A DNA stretch of 64,000 bases from an uncultured Muribaculaceae bacterium (GCA_910576775.1 CAJTJV010000008.1:1-64000), one strand, 5' to 3'; positions 32,579-42,402 are shown, counted from the stretch's first letter. A program made the numbers and translations. The notes: a model not told the origin generated them from the letters alone.

Positions 32579-34462
32579 CTACAGAACAAAAATTGATTCA
32601 TCACCACATATATTACGGATTTTTATCCGCAACGGTTTGCAATCGGAACATATCGTTCCGTCCCATAGTCTGCTAGTTTTTATGCCATCGCATGTCACTG
32701 AGCTATTATCCTCAATTTTTATCTCCGTATCGGAATGCCAAGGTGCATTAATATCATCCGTAGTGCTATCAAGGCTTAACCATTCTATAGTTTCGAGTCC
32801 GTTATCACTTAATAATATCTCACGATAACTCTTCGACGGATTACAAAAGGCCTTCTGATTATATTCGTCAATCTTACGTTTTACCCTGTCGCTAAAAAAA
32901 GATACCACCTCAACTTTCCATCTGGATATAACACCGTCCTTGATTTCCGTTAGCGTTAATCTCGCTGTATCTTGAGCAACTAATTTATCAAGTACCTCCT
33001 CTTTCAAATCCCTGTACTCAAATTCTATCAAAGTATCGTTATTTTGATTAACGTATTCTTTTATTGCATCAAGATTATCTACATCGACATAATAAACAAT
33101 CACTTTCTTGATATTTAATTCGGCAAGTTGCAAGACCTCATCAAACAAGAGTTTATGAATCGATGCTGTTGTCAGGACCCTAGACTGGGCACCTTCGACA
33201 AATCTCGGAATATATACCGGAACTTTTCCATACCTCGAATCGTTTATCACCCCGGCCCAGGCAGCCCCTAAAGTATGTTCTTTGACAAGCCCATCTATAA
33301 GAGTCGGAATGATTTCATCCGTCTGTACCGGATTTCTAAATAGCGAAACTCCGTCTTGAACCACAAGACGGCGGAATGAAGCCTTTTCTTTCACAAGACG
33401 GTCGCGTGCGGTGCTTATACTATTTGCATTGATATCGACATGAATAAAGCGACGTCCAAGTTTCGATGCCACTGCAGCCGTTACTCCACTACCCCCGAAA
33501 AAGTCCGCAACAACCATACCTTCATTACTGCTGGCTCGGATTATTCGATCAAGAAGAGACTCCGGTTTCTGAGTTGCATAATCCACCTTTTCCTCAGAGG
33601 TAGGCTGTTGTTGAAAAGACATTATATCATTCCAAACGTCCCCAAACGGTTTTCCTTTTGCCTCCACCTCGTCGCGGTATCTTGTGGTACCATGCGCGAC
33701 CATATACCACCGTCCGTTTTCATCCTGACGATTGAATGAATCAAGATACTCTTTTTTATGCGGCTGCCGCAATTTATTGAAAATCCTATCTTGCCCCATT
33801 GAATAATAAAAAATGGTATCATGTCCTCTCACCCAATTCGGCGCGATTGTCTTGAAACCCGACAAGACCTGAATATCCCAAACAATCTCTCTTTGAAAAT
33901 TCGATTCACCGAATATTTCATCAAGAAGAATCTTAACATAGTGTCCTATATGATAATCCAAATGCACATAAATCGAAGCCGTAGGGCTCATCACCGACTT
34001 TATGGCTAGCAAATTCTCGTACATCCAATTAAGATAGCGTTCCTTATCCCATATATCGCCATACATTTTGGATTCGAAAGTACGTATATCGTCATTGTCC
34101 AGAGTGGCTCGCGCGGTATCCTTTTCAGCAGCAAACTTTGGATTGCGACGAAGATATACTTTTTTTGCGTAATCGGCACCACTGGCAAAAGGCGGGTCTA
34201 TATAGACTAAATCAACCGTTATGTTTCGTTCTCGGAGATATGCACAAGCCGACACACACTCCCCTTGGATTATCAAATTATCCGAGATTTCTCCAACCAA
34301 CTCTTTCTCTGCCACCTCATAAAGTGGCATACCTCTGCGGACTCTCGCTTCTACTTCTGAATCATCCTTATAAGTAAGAAGTTTTCGTGATCTTGTAAAA
34401 TTGGAAAGTATAGCTTGACCTTGAAGTATAGTCGGTGAATATGAAACGTATTTGACAGGCAT
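32579..34462 (-). CDS. mod: Type III restriction-modification DNA methyltransferase (Mod)
   Basis: A 627-aa adenine-N6 methyltransferase of the beta class: catalytic DPPF (YIDPPFASGADY, about residue 90) comes before the AdoMet motif FFGGSG (about 320), with the target-recognition region between. The C-terminal 250 residues are variable. It methylates one strand of a short asymmetric site; the sequence recognised cannot be read here. It lies 3 nt downstream of the restriction gene. The block is visibly AT-rich compared with its neighbours. Confidence 0.9.
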   Translation of the reverse strand: MPVKYVSYSPTILQGQAILSNFTRSRKLLTYKDDSEVEARVRRGMPLYEVAEKELVGEISDNLIIQGECVSACAYLRERNITVDLVYIDPPFASGADYAKKVYLRRNPKFAAEKDTARATLDNDDIRTFESKMYGDIWDKERYLNWMYENLLAIKSVMSPTASIYVHLDYHIGHYVKILLDEIFGESNFQREIVWDIQVLSGFKTIAPNWVRGHDTIFYYSMGQDRIFNKLRQPHKKEYLDSFNRQDENGRWYMVAHGTTRYRDEVEAKGKPFGDVWNDIMSFQQQPTSEEKVDYATQKPESLLDRIIRASSNEGMVVADFFGGSGVTAAVASKLGRRFIHVDINANSISTARDRLVKEKASFRRLVVQDGVSLFRNPVQTDEIIPTLIDGLVKEHTLGAAWAGVINDSRYGKVPVYIPRFVEGAQSRVLTTASIHKLLFDEVLQLAELNIKKVIVYYVDVDNLDAIKEYVNQNNDTLIEFEYRDLKEEVLDKLVAQDTARLTLTEIKDGVISRWKVEVVSFFSDRVKRKIDEYNQKAFCNPSKSYREILLSDNGLETIEWLSLDSTTDDINAPWHSDTEIKIEDNSSVTCDGIKTSRLWDGTICSDCKPLRIKIRNICGDESIFVL

Positions 34463-34465
34463 CCT

Positions 34466-37348
34466 TCAACTATTTAAAAAGTTTGAAATTTTTTGTTCTG
34501 TGTATTGATATCGTTCATTTTCCGGCATCGATTCCGGAATATAAAGGAACTCGAACTTAGTAGTCCCCTGCTCGTTGTTTATGTCGACAAAATCTTTCAT
34601 AAAATCTTTTTTATCCTTGAAAGCATTCTCAAAAATGGAACCTTTTGTCTCCACCAATATAACTCTTAATATGCGGCCTGCATCGTCACGTTTAAGGACA
34701 ATAAAATCCGGATAATATTTACCTATATTTTTCCAAAATTTACCATCGAATTTAAAACATTCGATATAAAAATCCGTCAAAGAATCATCTCCGTTAAAAT
34801 ATGCCTCTAACTTATCATCAGATTCTAATAAAGAACGTAGAATTCTTGAATAATAGCTTTTCTCCAGACCGCTGTCGAATGAATACGGTAAATAATGATA
34901 CGTTCTTCGTTCGATACTTTCTCGCGCACTCGGAATATATTGACTCCGGAGTACATTGGCTGCCTCTATTTGTCCGGACATTTCCAACGTTTCCACGGCA
35001 ACACGTATAGCCTCCGGCAAAACTTTAGGTTTATCGGATTCTAATATTTTTTGCGCCTCATCTTCTGGAGGAAATATTATTCTATCAGAAGAAGCAAAAT
35101 ATGGTAGTGAAAGCTTTTCTACTTTAAGGAGCGACGCATCCTTTGGAATTGCTTCTTTCGAAAATTTCACATCATAACGGTCCGTAAAGCATTTCCTGAT
35201 ATCCGATCGTAATTTATGTTGAGCTATCGCCGGATTAAGAACTCTTACATTATCTGGCCGAAGAATAGTAACTGAATCGAAAAGCGATTTCAAAATTTGA
35301 CTATACCCTCCTAATTCGACCGTAGAAATTGAGAAGAATGATTCTTTCGCAATAAGATTAATCCAATGATTATATTCCATCGCTTGTAGATCATCGTAGT
35401 TCTTTGATTTCCCGATTATTCTTTCCGAGCCATCGAGCTTCTTCTCAATAATAATGGCGCATGTTTTCTTCTCTGGTACTATAGCCTTCAACCGTTGTTC
35501 GGTATTCTCTTTTCCTGCTGAAACCACCGCATATGAAAAATGTAACTGAATATACGATAGCTCCGGAAGCTGAACTATATCTTGTCTTGAAAACCTCCGG
35601 ATAAGTTTCTGATTTAAAATCGGACTTTGTATTTCTGAGACAGATGAATGATGTTCCTTTCTAAGTTGCTCGTCCAGTTTCTGTTCATTGAATTTATTAA
35701 GCCATATCAAAGCATGCTCTTTCCCCGAATCGACAACTTCGCGAAGACATCGGCAACTTGTCTGAAGCACCATATTTCTCGGGGACGAGTTTTCGTTAGG
35801 CAGTATTACCGAAGTGAGACTCTTGCAATTCCATCCTTCTTTACCTATTTGGGCAAGCAACACAACACGTGTTTTTGACAATTCCGTATCCAACGATTTA
35901 AAACGAGCTTCTGAATCCGATGGACATGAAAAGCCCTCCTTATTAGTCCGATAATATTTCAATACTGCTTCGTCAGGGTTTATTCCATGATGGCGACAGA
36001 TAGAGACCACCAATGGGAAAATCTGTGTTTCGAGAGTCGCTATTCTTCCGCAATATATGACAAGTTTGGCATACCCAACTTTCGGATATACCTTATTTCC
36101 ATACAATGACAGAAATTCCTCGAGGCCATTCCGCACAATATCCTCCATCGACACATCCGAGGATTTTATTACAGGAATTTTCAAGAAATTGCCCACTGCA
36201 TTTACAAGCGGGTAATAAGTCACGACATTCGATAACATAGCATTCTTTATCGTCAGACTTTCCGATATCACAATCTTTTCAGGAATCGACAGATAAGGGG
36301 TACCAGAAAACCCGAGTACGGAGTTAAAAGTATTCTCTGCCACCCACCTTTCTACAACCTGCCTTAAAAGTTGCTCTTCACTTGCATGGTGAACCTCGTC
36401 AATCATAATACAGAGATTCGGAATCTTTGCTATTATTTTACGAAGTTCATTCGCCATTTCAGCTTTAAGCCATTCAACACGTTCCTTTTCACTCATTAGA
36501 TTTGGGATTGACGGTGCAGAATTCTGCTTATGATTTATCCTGTCATAGAGTTTTTCTGCGTTCGTAATCACAATAAGCCCATCCAAAGTTTCAAACGGTT
36601 GATGTACTTGTATTTTAAGCGCATTCGGATTCTTTACTTTATTGCTGTTTTTGGCCGTGTTGTCATCTTCCAGTATTTCATATTTCAATTTTGCCTTTAT
36701 ACGAGATGCTGTAGGCTCCGGCAAAATAAAAGTCGGGTCAAAAGCTTGCATATCTTTCAGACTCGGGATAATCGATGACTTTAAGCCTGCTGGAGCAAGT
36801 ACAATAAAATTATGAGCAAATATTTTATTATTGGGTTCGTTTAAAGCAAAATATAGATTTAAATAAACGAATGCAGCCATAAGCCATGTCTTACCCGCAC
36901 CCATAGGAATGCTAAAAAGATAATCAGGATATTCTATACCATAAAAGAGAGCCTTTATTATCTTCTTATAATCAAGCGCCGAAGGAGTATCAGCAATCAA
37001 GGCTGCAAGAGTGGCAGATGTTGAAATTCCTTTATCATCCATTGATGTCGCATACTCATATAAAGCCCTAGCCGCCGGACTATCTTTTATAAACTTGCGG
37101 CTTGATGCCTTTAGCTGTAATTCATCCAAATCTTTGTCGCTCAAAGAATTGAAACAGCCATCATACATAAGTTCCCATAATGGTTTATTATTACAAGCTA
37201 TTTTTAGGTACAAATATGTCTTGATAGCATCCAACTGAGCATCACGTAATTTACCGTGACGTTCCATATAATCCGTCAATGATTTTACGGAACATTCATC
37301 GGAACAGAACCATTCGTCTCTCTTAGCCTTAATTAGCCTGTATAACAT
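34466..37348 (-). CDS. res: Type III restriction endonuclease (Res)
   Basis: About 960 aa. Helicase motor of superfamily 2: Walker A MGAGKTWLMAAF near residue 150, DEVHHA motif II near 320, and motif VI (QTSCRCLRE). The C-terminal nuclease shows YYPDFIVLK and ILVETKG, the PD-(D/E)xK core. It cuts DNA after two head-to-head unmethylated sites and needs ATP and the Mod subunit. The ATG at 37348 is chosen over a TTG 8 codons upstream. All key motifs look intact, so the system may be active. Confidence 0.9.
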   Translation of the reverse strand: MLYRLIKAKRDEWFCSDECSVKSLTDYMERHGKLRDAQLDAIKTYLYLKIACNNKPLWELMYDGCFNSLSDKDLDELQLKASSRKFIKDSPAARALYEYATSMDDKGISTSATLAALIADTPSALDYKKIIKALFYGIEYPDYLFSIPMGAGKTWLMAAFVYLNLYFALNEPNNKIFAHNFIVLAPAGLKSSIIPSLKDMQAFDPTFILPEPTASRIKAKLKYEILEDDNTAKNSNKVKNPNALKIQVHQPFETLDGLIVITNAEKLYDRINHKQNSAPSIPNLMSEKERVEWLKAEMANELRKIIAKIPNLCIMIDEVHHASEEQLLRQVVERWVAENTFNSVLGFSGTPYLSIPEKIVISESLTIKNAMLSNVVTYYPLVNAVGNFLKIPVIKSSDVSMEDIVRNGLEEFLSLYGNKVYPKVGYAKLVIYCGRIATLETQIFPLVVSICRHHGINPDEAVLKYYRTNKEGFSCPSDSEARFKSLDTELSKTRVVLLAQIGKEGWNCKSLTSVILPNENSSPRNMVLQTSCRCLREVVDSGKEHALIWLNKFNEQKLDEQLRKEHHSSVSEIQSPILNQKLIRRFSRQDIVQLPELSYIQLHFSYAVVSAGKENTEQRLKAIVPEKKTCAIIIEKKLDGSERIIGKSKNYDDLQAMEYNHWINLIAKESFFSISTVELGGYSQILKSLFDSVTILRPDNVRVLNPAIAQHKLRSDIRKCFTDRYDVKFSKEAIPKDASLLKVEKLSLPYFASSDRIIFPPEDEAQKILESDKPKVLPEAIRVAVETLEMSGQIEAANVLRSQYIPSARESIERRTYHYLPYSFDSGLEKSYYSRILRSLLESDDKLEAYFNGDDSLTDFYIECFKFDGKFWKNIGKYYPDFIVLKRDDAGRILRVILVETKGSIFENAFKDKKDFMKDFVDINNEQGTTKFEFLYIPESMPENERYQYTEQKISNFLNS

Positions 37349-37726
37349 GCGAAATATATATTCGGTAGACAATATCCGGATTAATTCCGAAACAATTTAT
37401 GCAAAGATACGAATTAGTTTCCTTATATCGTACCGGCATATTAAAAAAGGACAAATAAGGCGAAGGGTAAAAAAACTCTATCTCAATATTTTGCAGTACA
37501 GACTGTTTAGAGTTAGTCCGACGAAAATGATTAGAATTGAAATATGTTTTACAACATCAATGATTTCAACCCTGTAAAACTACAGAAACGCCAAATTCAC
37601 AAACAATTATATTTCGTCGAACTCACGTTAATTATTGTTTGTTGTACTATAAATTCATAACTGAAATGTTTCTCGGATTTTTGTATATGAGAGACAATAG
37701 CCTAATTAATTACCTTATTATTGACT
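37349..37726. promoter_or_regulatory. AT-rich intergenic region between res and lipocalin
   Basis: A 378-nt region without a gene that I can support. Minus-strand TATCTTTG (37409-37402) is a -7 box for the res-mod operon, with no clear -33 box. Short inverted repeats (TTGAAAT/ATTTCAA and GTTTTAC/GTAAAAC, 37538-37580) are present. The lipocalin promoter should lie in the last 80 nt but has no perfect consensus. Confidence 0.45.
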
Positions 37727-38227
37727 ATGAAGAAGATTGTTTTTTTAGTTTTCATAGCCGGCCTGCTGACGGGATGTAGTAAGTTGACAGTAGACAATTC
37801 AGTCGTGAGTGAGCTTGACTTGCAGCGATTCTTAGGCACATGGTACGAAATTGCCCGTTTCGACCACAGATTTGAACAGGGCATGGAGCAGACCAAGGCC
37901 AACTATATGTTGCGCGACGACGGTAACATTGATGTACTTAACACGGGTATTAAGAACGGAAAGCCACAGACCGCCAAGGGCAAGGCTAAGTTGACGGATG
38001 TGCCTGCCATGCTACGTGTGTCGTTCTTCGGTTCATTTTATTCTGACTATAGGGTTATGCTTATTAACTCTGATTACATGTATGCGCTCATTGGAAGCGG
38101 AAATGACAAGTATCTTTGGATTCTGTCTCGCACGCCGCAACTCTCTGATAGCATCAAGACCATAATACTATCCGAGGCGCAACGTCGCGGCTACGATACG
38201 GAGAGTCTTATTTGGGTAGAACATTAG
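37727..38227 (+). CDS. blc: Outer-membrane lipocalin (Blc-like lipoprotein)
   Basis: A 166-aa protein with a lipoprotein signal (MKKIVFLVFIAGLLTGC) and the lipocalin signature GTWYEIARFDHRFEQGMEQ followed by an eight-strand barrel (FFGSFYSDYRVML, YALIGSGNDKYLWILSRTP). Bacterial lipocalins bind lysophospholipids and fatty acids at the outer membrane. It is transcribed toward the inositol-phosphate synthase. The ATG at 37727 is used; a TTG two codons earlier is less likely. Confidence 0.9.
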   Translation: MKKIVFLVFIAGLLTGCSKLTVDNSVVSELDLQRFLGTWYEIARFDHRFEQGMEQTKANYMLRDDGNIDVLNTGIKNGKPQTAKGKAKLTDVPAMLRVSFFGSFYSDYRVMLINSDYMYALIGSGNDKYLWILSRTPQLSDSIKTIILSEAQRRGYDTESLIWVEH

Positions 38228-38246
38228 AATTGGTTAGTATATCCAT

Positions 38247-38303
38247 ACACATATCAGCATAAAAAGGGCGCCCCGAGGACGCCCTTTTTATGCTGATATG
38301 TGT
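38247..38303. terminator. Very long bidirectional terminator
   Basis: A 24-bp perfect stem (38247-38270 with 38280-38303) with a 9-nt loop, including AAAAAGGGCG/CGCCCTTTTT, between the converging lipocalin and ino1 genes. It serves both directions. The stem is unusually long for a terminator. Confidence 0.9.
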
Positions 38304-38311
38304 AGTTTATT

Positions 38312-39640
38312 TTAGTCGATGAGTTCGTCAGCTTCGTAACCGCCCATTTCGCGAATAGCGTTCTTGAGCATTACATACTGCTGGAAGAGGTGGTTTACAG
38401 GCACTTCGTCCTTGGTGTAGTCGTGCATCGGGCTCTTGAGGAAGAAGCTCAGGAAGCGCTGGATGCCGAAGCGACCGGCGCGTGCTGCAAGGTCGCTCAG
38501 GAGAACGAGATCCAGGCAGAGGGGAGCTGCGAGGATAGAGTCGCGGCAGAGGAAATTGATCTTGATCTGCATGGGATAGCCCATCCAGCCGAAGATATCG
38601 ATGTTATCCCAACCTTCCTTGTTGTCGTTGCGCGGAGGATAGTAGTTGATACGTACTTTGTGGTAGTACTGGTTATCCTCATCGTTGCCATGTCCGTAGA
38701 GATCGGGCTGGTTTTCGGGAACAAGGATTGATTCGAGTGTCGAGAGTTTGGAAACCTCTTTTGTACGGAAATTGGCGGGTTCGTCCAACACGAGACCGTC
38801 GCGGTTGCCGAGGATATTGGTCGAGAACCATCCGCTCAGACCGAGGCAACGTGTGCCGATGATAGGAGCGAAGCCCGATTTAACGAGAGTCTGGCCGGTC
38901 TTGAAATCCTTACCTGCGATAGGCATTCCGGTCTTTTCGGCGAGTTCCCACATTGCAGGAATGTCTACGGTAGTGTTGGGTGCACCCATGATGAAAGGAG
39001 CGCCTTCGCTGAGAGCTGCATAAGCATAGCACATAGAAGGAGCGATATTCTCGCGGTCGTCGGCCTTCATGGCAGCTTCGAGAGCTTCGAGGGTATAGTG
39101 AACTTTTTCGTTAACGGGAACATAGACTTCGGTGGAAGCGGCCCAGAGAACTACGATACGTTCCGCACCGGATGCCTTCTTGAAATTGCGGATATCCTCG
39201 CGGAGAGCCTCAACCATTTCCCAACGGGTCTTGCAGTCCTTTACATTGTCGCCGTCGAGACGCTTTGCATAGTTGTGGTCGAAAGCAGCCTTCATAGGCA
39301 CTATTTTCTGGAGTTCGTCCTTTACGGGTTCGATATCCTTTTCTTTAAGAACCTCTGCGTTGATAGCGGATTCGTAAGCATTGGCAGGGTAAACGTCCCA
39401 TGCGGCAAATTCAATATCCTTGAGGTCGGCAAGAGGAACGATTTCGTTATATTTGAGATATTTTTTGTCGGCACCCTGCCCTACACGCATACGGTCGTAC
39501 TGAGTCATGGAACCAACAGGTTTGGCAAGGCCTTTGCGTGTCATAAGGACACCGGTCATAAAAGTAGTTGTGACAGCACCGAGGCCGACAACCATCACAC
39601 CGAGCTTACCGGTAGCTGGCTTTACTTTACTTTCACTCAT
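38312..39640 (-). CDS. ino1: myo-Inositol-1-phosphate synthase
   Basis: A 442-aa enzyme that converts glucose 6-phosphate to myo-inositol 1-phosphate with NAD. The Rossmann motif VVGLGAVTTTFMTGVL is at residue 16, and LGNRDGLVLDEPANFRTKE and INFLCRDSILAAP are the family's catalytic and dimer motifs. In Bacteroides thetaiotaomicron the same enzyme feeds inositol lipid synthesis (established). It stands next to the lipid operon, 250 nt away, but has its own promoter. Confidence 0.95.
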   Translation of the reverse strand: MSESKVKPATGKLGVMVVGLGAVTTTFMTGVLMTRKGLAKPVGSMTQYDRMRVGQGADKKYLKYNEIVPLADLKDIEFAAWDVYPANAYESAINAEVLKEKDIEPVKDELQKIVPMKAAFDHNYAKRLDGDNVKDCKTRWEMVEALREDIRNFKKASGAERIVVLWAASTEVYVPVNEKVHYTLEALEAAMKADDRENIAPSMCYAYAALSEGAPFIMGAPNTTVDIPAMWELAEKTGMPIAGKDFKTGQTLVKSGFAPIIGTRCLGLSGWFSTNILGNRDGLVLDEPANFRTKEVSKLSTLESILVPENQPDLYGHGNDEDNQYYHKVRINYYPPRNDNKEGWDNIDIFGWMGYPMQIKINFLCRDSILAAPLCLDLVLLSDLAARAGRFGIQRFLSFFLKSPMHDYTKDEVPVNHLFQQYVMLKNAIREMGGYEADELID

Positions 39641-39747
39641 GATTTACTTTTTAAGTGATTGATTATTATTTATTTACTTTTTCTCATTATATATAAGCCC
39701 ATACATAACGTAAGGCCGGTGCACAGATGTGCACTGTTTTTGACGCC

Positions 39748-39777
39748 CAAAAGTAGTAATAGTTTTGATTATGCAAA
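39748..39777 (-). promoter_or_regulatory. Promoter of ino1
   Basis: Minus-strand TTTG (39777-39774), an 18-nt spacer and TACTTTTG (39755-39748). A GTGCACAGATGTGCAC palindrome (39719-39734) follows in the leader and may be an operator. The rest of the 39641-39890 gap is AT-rich and shows no gene. Confidence 0.6.
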
Positions 39778-39890
39778 AATCTTTTTACTACAAATTTGTT
39801 AAAGATTTGCTAATGTTGTATAATTTAAGCCTGTTTGTGTAAATTTTTCTTAAATCAACGACTATCATTACGTAATATTGTTATCGCAAG

Positions 39891-40595
39891 TTAATACAGC
39901 TCTCTCAATTCCGACAGATTCTTAATAGACAGTCCAGGGATTTCCTGAGCAGGCTCATTGAACCAAGGCCGTCCTTGAATACAAGCCGTCGCACAGCCGA
40001 TAGTCCTGGCCGGTAGAATATCCTTGCTCACACTATCGCCAACGACAAGAACCTCATCCGGTCTTAGACCGAGGGCATCAACGCCGAGACGGAAAATCGC
40101 CGGATCAGGCTTGCGAACTCCGACTACAGCACTCTCTACTACAGTCTTGAAATAGCGGTCCAGACTATATGTTCTGAGAACCTCACCGATATTTCCGTAG
40201 AAATTGCTCACGAGCACCATCGGATAGCGGTTATAGAGGTAATCAAGCGTCGGTCGTGCCTTCTCGATGCACTCACGGGCGTGCCTGTCAGTATAGTCCG
40301 CGATAGCCGCTGCATAATTTCGTATATCGCCATCTGTCAAAGCCACACCGAGGCGCCGAAATTCTTCAAGCTCCAACCGCGCCTTTATCTCCATCATATC
40401 GCGGAAATTATGTTCGGGAAATATATGACGTACTTTTGCAAGCTCACGTTCCGCAAAAACGTATGCCTTGCAGAATGTATCGAGCGGCAGTTCATCAATT
40501 GGCAGTGTCGAATACGCCTCGCGTATAATTACAGCCCAATGGTCGCCGCAGTTGTCGATAGTCCCTCCGTAGTCGAATATTATACCTTTTATCAT
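39891..40595 (-). CDS. HAD-superfamily protein with altered motif I
   Basis: A 234-aa HAD fold with motif I FDYGGTID (nucleophile Asp8), motif II VLVSNFYGN, motif III VRKPDPAIF and motif IV VLVVGDSVSKD. The Asp at nucleophile+2, the usual acid/base of HAD phosphatases, is Gly10. This makes an ordinary phosphatase role less certain; some HAD proteins with the same change are still hydrolases. It is the last gene of the inositol-lipid operon, 3 nt after the CDP-alcohol transferase, and is one candidate for the step removing phosphate from phosphatidylinositol phosphate. Confidence 0.8.
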   Translation of the reverse strand: MIKGIIFDYGGTIDNCGDHWAVIIREAYSTLPIDELPLDTFCKAYVFAERELAKVRHIFPEHNFRDMMEIKARLELEEFRRLGVALTDGDIRNYAAAIADYTDRHARECIEKARPTLDYLYNRYPMVLVSNFYGNIGEVLRTYSLDRYFKTVVESAVVGVRKPDPAIFRLGVDALGLRPDEVLVVGDSVSKDILPARTIGCATACIQGRPWFNEPAQEIPGLSIKNLSELRELY

Positions 40596-40598
40596 ACC

Positions 40599-41534
40599 CT
40601 ATTTCTTATTCTTTTCGAGCCATTCAGTCATACGCTTGCAGACATATTCATGACGGAGCACCATATATACAAGCAGGAAATTGAGCACTACCAGCTCAAA
40701 AGCGAAATAGAGCCACGGCATTCTTGCGAAAAGAGCGCAGAAAAGAGCTATGCAGCGCCAGTTGAAAGACAGGATATTTGTGTATTTCATCAGAGGAAGA
40801 CTCAAACGGCGGAATTCTGCACGGAATGCATCGCTCGGCATAGCGTTGCCGTAGCGCTTTCGGATAGCGGCGCGCAGCTTCTGCATAGCAGGGGTCGTGG
40901 CTTCCTGTTGGCGCGTATACCCCTTGTAGAACAGTAGCACAAGCTTGGCAAAGAAATTCTTCCTCCAGCTCATTGTATTGTATTTGGTCTGAAGGGCATC
41001 TCCACTATCGAGTTCACTCCCGCCCTCGCCTTTAAGAAAATAAAGATGGAACTGCCGATAGTAGTCTGCCATGGCAGCCTGTTTTGCATGGCAAAGACCG
41101 GTAACAACCGCAATAAGCCAGATAAGCCATGGATACGACTGGAAGAAAAATGATGTGTTGTTCTCCCGCAGACATATGGCGATATATATAGCTGCGAACC
41201 AAAGGTCGCCACTAACACCGTCAAGAATACGCCCGATACGCGAGTATTGTTTCGTCATCCTTGCAAGCTGGCCGTCGGCGCTGTCGAAGGAATTAGCCCA
41301 CACAAGCAGCACCATGCCAAGGATATTTACCCAAATGTCATTGAAATAAAATGCCACACCGGCACCAACGCCAAGAAAAATCGAAGCTATTGTGATGGCG
41401 TTGGGCGTCACGCCGAGTTTTTTCGCCAGACAAGCCCATGCATAACCTATCGGACGATAAAACGCAAGATCGATATGCTCTTCCGTATCAAGCGATTTTA
41501 GAGAATCTTTATATGAACCGGTATTGTTATCCAT
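40599..41534 (-). CDS. CDP-alcohol phosphatidyltransferase family protein, divergent
   Basis: A 311-aa membrane protein with about six helices. The motif D84-x2-D87-G-x2-A-R-x8-G101-x3-D105 is present, but the last Asp is at 110 instead of 109 (LDGVSGD), one residue displaced. These enzymes transfer a phosphoalcohol between CDP-lipid and an alcohol. It lies 5 nt after the acyltransferase gene. Either this or the 44048 protein would make phosphatidylinositol phosphate from inositol phosphate. Confidence 0.8.
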   Translation of the reverse strand: MDNNTGSYKDSLKSLDTEEHIDLAFYRPIGYAWACLAKKLGVTPNAITIASIFLGVGAGVAFYFNDIWVNILGMVLLVWANSFDSADGQLARMTKQYSRIGRILDGVSGDLWFAAIYIAICLRENNTSFFFQSYPWLIWLIAVVTGLCHAKQAAMADYYRQFHLYFLKGEGGSELDSGDALQTKYNTMSWRKNFFAKLVLLFYKGYTRQQEATTPAMQKLRAAIRKRYGNAMPSDAFRAEFRRLSLPLMKYTNILSFNWRCIALFCALFARMPWLYFAFELVVLNFLLVYMVLRHEYVCKRMTEWLEKNKK

Positions 41535-41539
41535 TAGGT

Positions 41540-42400
41540 TTATTTCAGTTTTTTAAGTTCATAAGTACGCTCCCGCAGGAATAGTCCAAGTTCTTCAGGC
41601 GAGGCACCGTGTGCCACCTGCTCTTCTACTGATATCGGCGTTCCTACACTCACATGTATTTCCGTTCCGCATTTACGGAACACTTCCGCCGGCAATCGCA
41701 GCGAGCGTGCAGGCCAGCATGCATGTCCGAGAAAATTAAACCACCGGCTATTGCTCCCATGAAAATAAATCGGGATTACCGGAACTTTCGCACGGTGTAT
41801 TATCTGGAGAATAGAAGGTTGCCACGGACGATCCTGCAAACCGTCGTGTAGCGTTGTCTTGCTCATGGCTCCGGCCGGAAAAAATCCGACAGGATCGCCG
41901 GCACGAAGCATGGATATGGCCTTGCGTATGCCCGCAACACTGACAGCTCGCTTGGCAGGGTCGTCGGATGCCGACTGGTCGACGGCGATGAAATTGGGGC
42001 GCATGGCAGAAATCTTGTTCAGAATCATATTCACCATCACGCGGAAACGTGGACGATGGCGGGTGACAAGATAAATAAGGATAATCCCGTCGAGAGCTCC
42101 GAACGGATGATTGCTGACAGTTATGAACGGACCTTCGGGCAGATTGTCGAGGATATCCCGGCCGTCGACACGTAATTTTATCTTGAATTCATCAAAAAGT
42201 AGGCGTTTGACAAATTCCGGGCCCGGAGTATCGCAGCAATTTCTATGCACACGGTTCACTTTATCGACCGAGAGAAAATGCAAAAGCCAATTTACAAATT
42301 TCTCATGTCCGTTGAGTGCCGGCACCATGGTACGTATATCGTCATAATTGAGGACGTCCGGCCGGACTTCATATTCGCTATAATCTTCCTGTTCTTTCAT
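41540..42400 (-). CDS. Lysophospholipid acyltransferase family protein
   Basis: A 286-aa protein with a PlsC-like domain: the catalytic NHPFGALDG (HX4D-like, about residue 98), a second block VGFFPAGAMSK and an AKVPVIPIYFHG block. It would add an acyl chain to a lipid or to a lipid-linked group. No transmembrane helix is evident, so it is probably membrane-associated. The gene lies between the two lipid-head-group genes and 2 nt after the PAP2 gene; the ATG at 42400 is preferred to a TTG upstream. Confidence 0.85.
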   Translation of the reverse strand: MKEQEDYSEYEVRPDVLNYDDIRTMVPALNGHEKFVNWLLHFLSVDKVNRVHRNCCDTPGPEFVKRLLFDEFKIKLRVDGRDILDNLPEGPFITVSNHPFGALDGIILIYLVTRHRPRFRVMVNMILNKISAMRPNFIAVDQSASDDPAKRAVSVAGIRKAISMLRAGDPVGFFPAGAMSKTTLHDGLQDRPWQPSILQIIHRAKVPVIPIYFHGSNSRWFNFLGHACWPARSLRLPAEVFRKCGTEIHVSVGTPISVEEQVAHGASPEELGLFLRERTYELKKLK

Positions 42401-42402
42401 AA

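Noticed and set aside
37538..37600. Inverted and repeated short motifs resembling a CRISPR repeat
   Set aside because: Only one copy is present, with no spacer array and no cas genes; it is AT-rich intergenic sequence.
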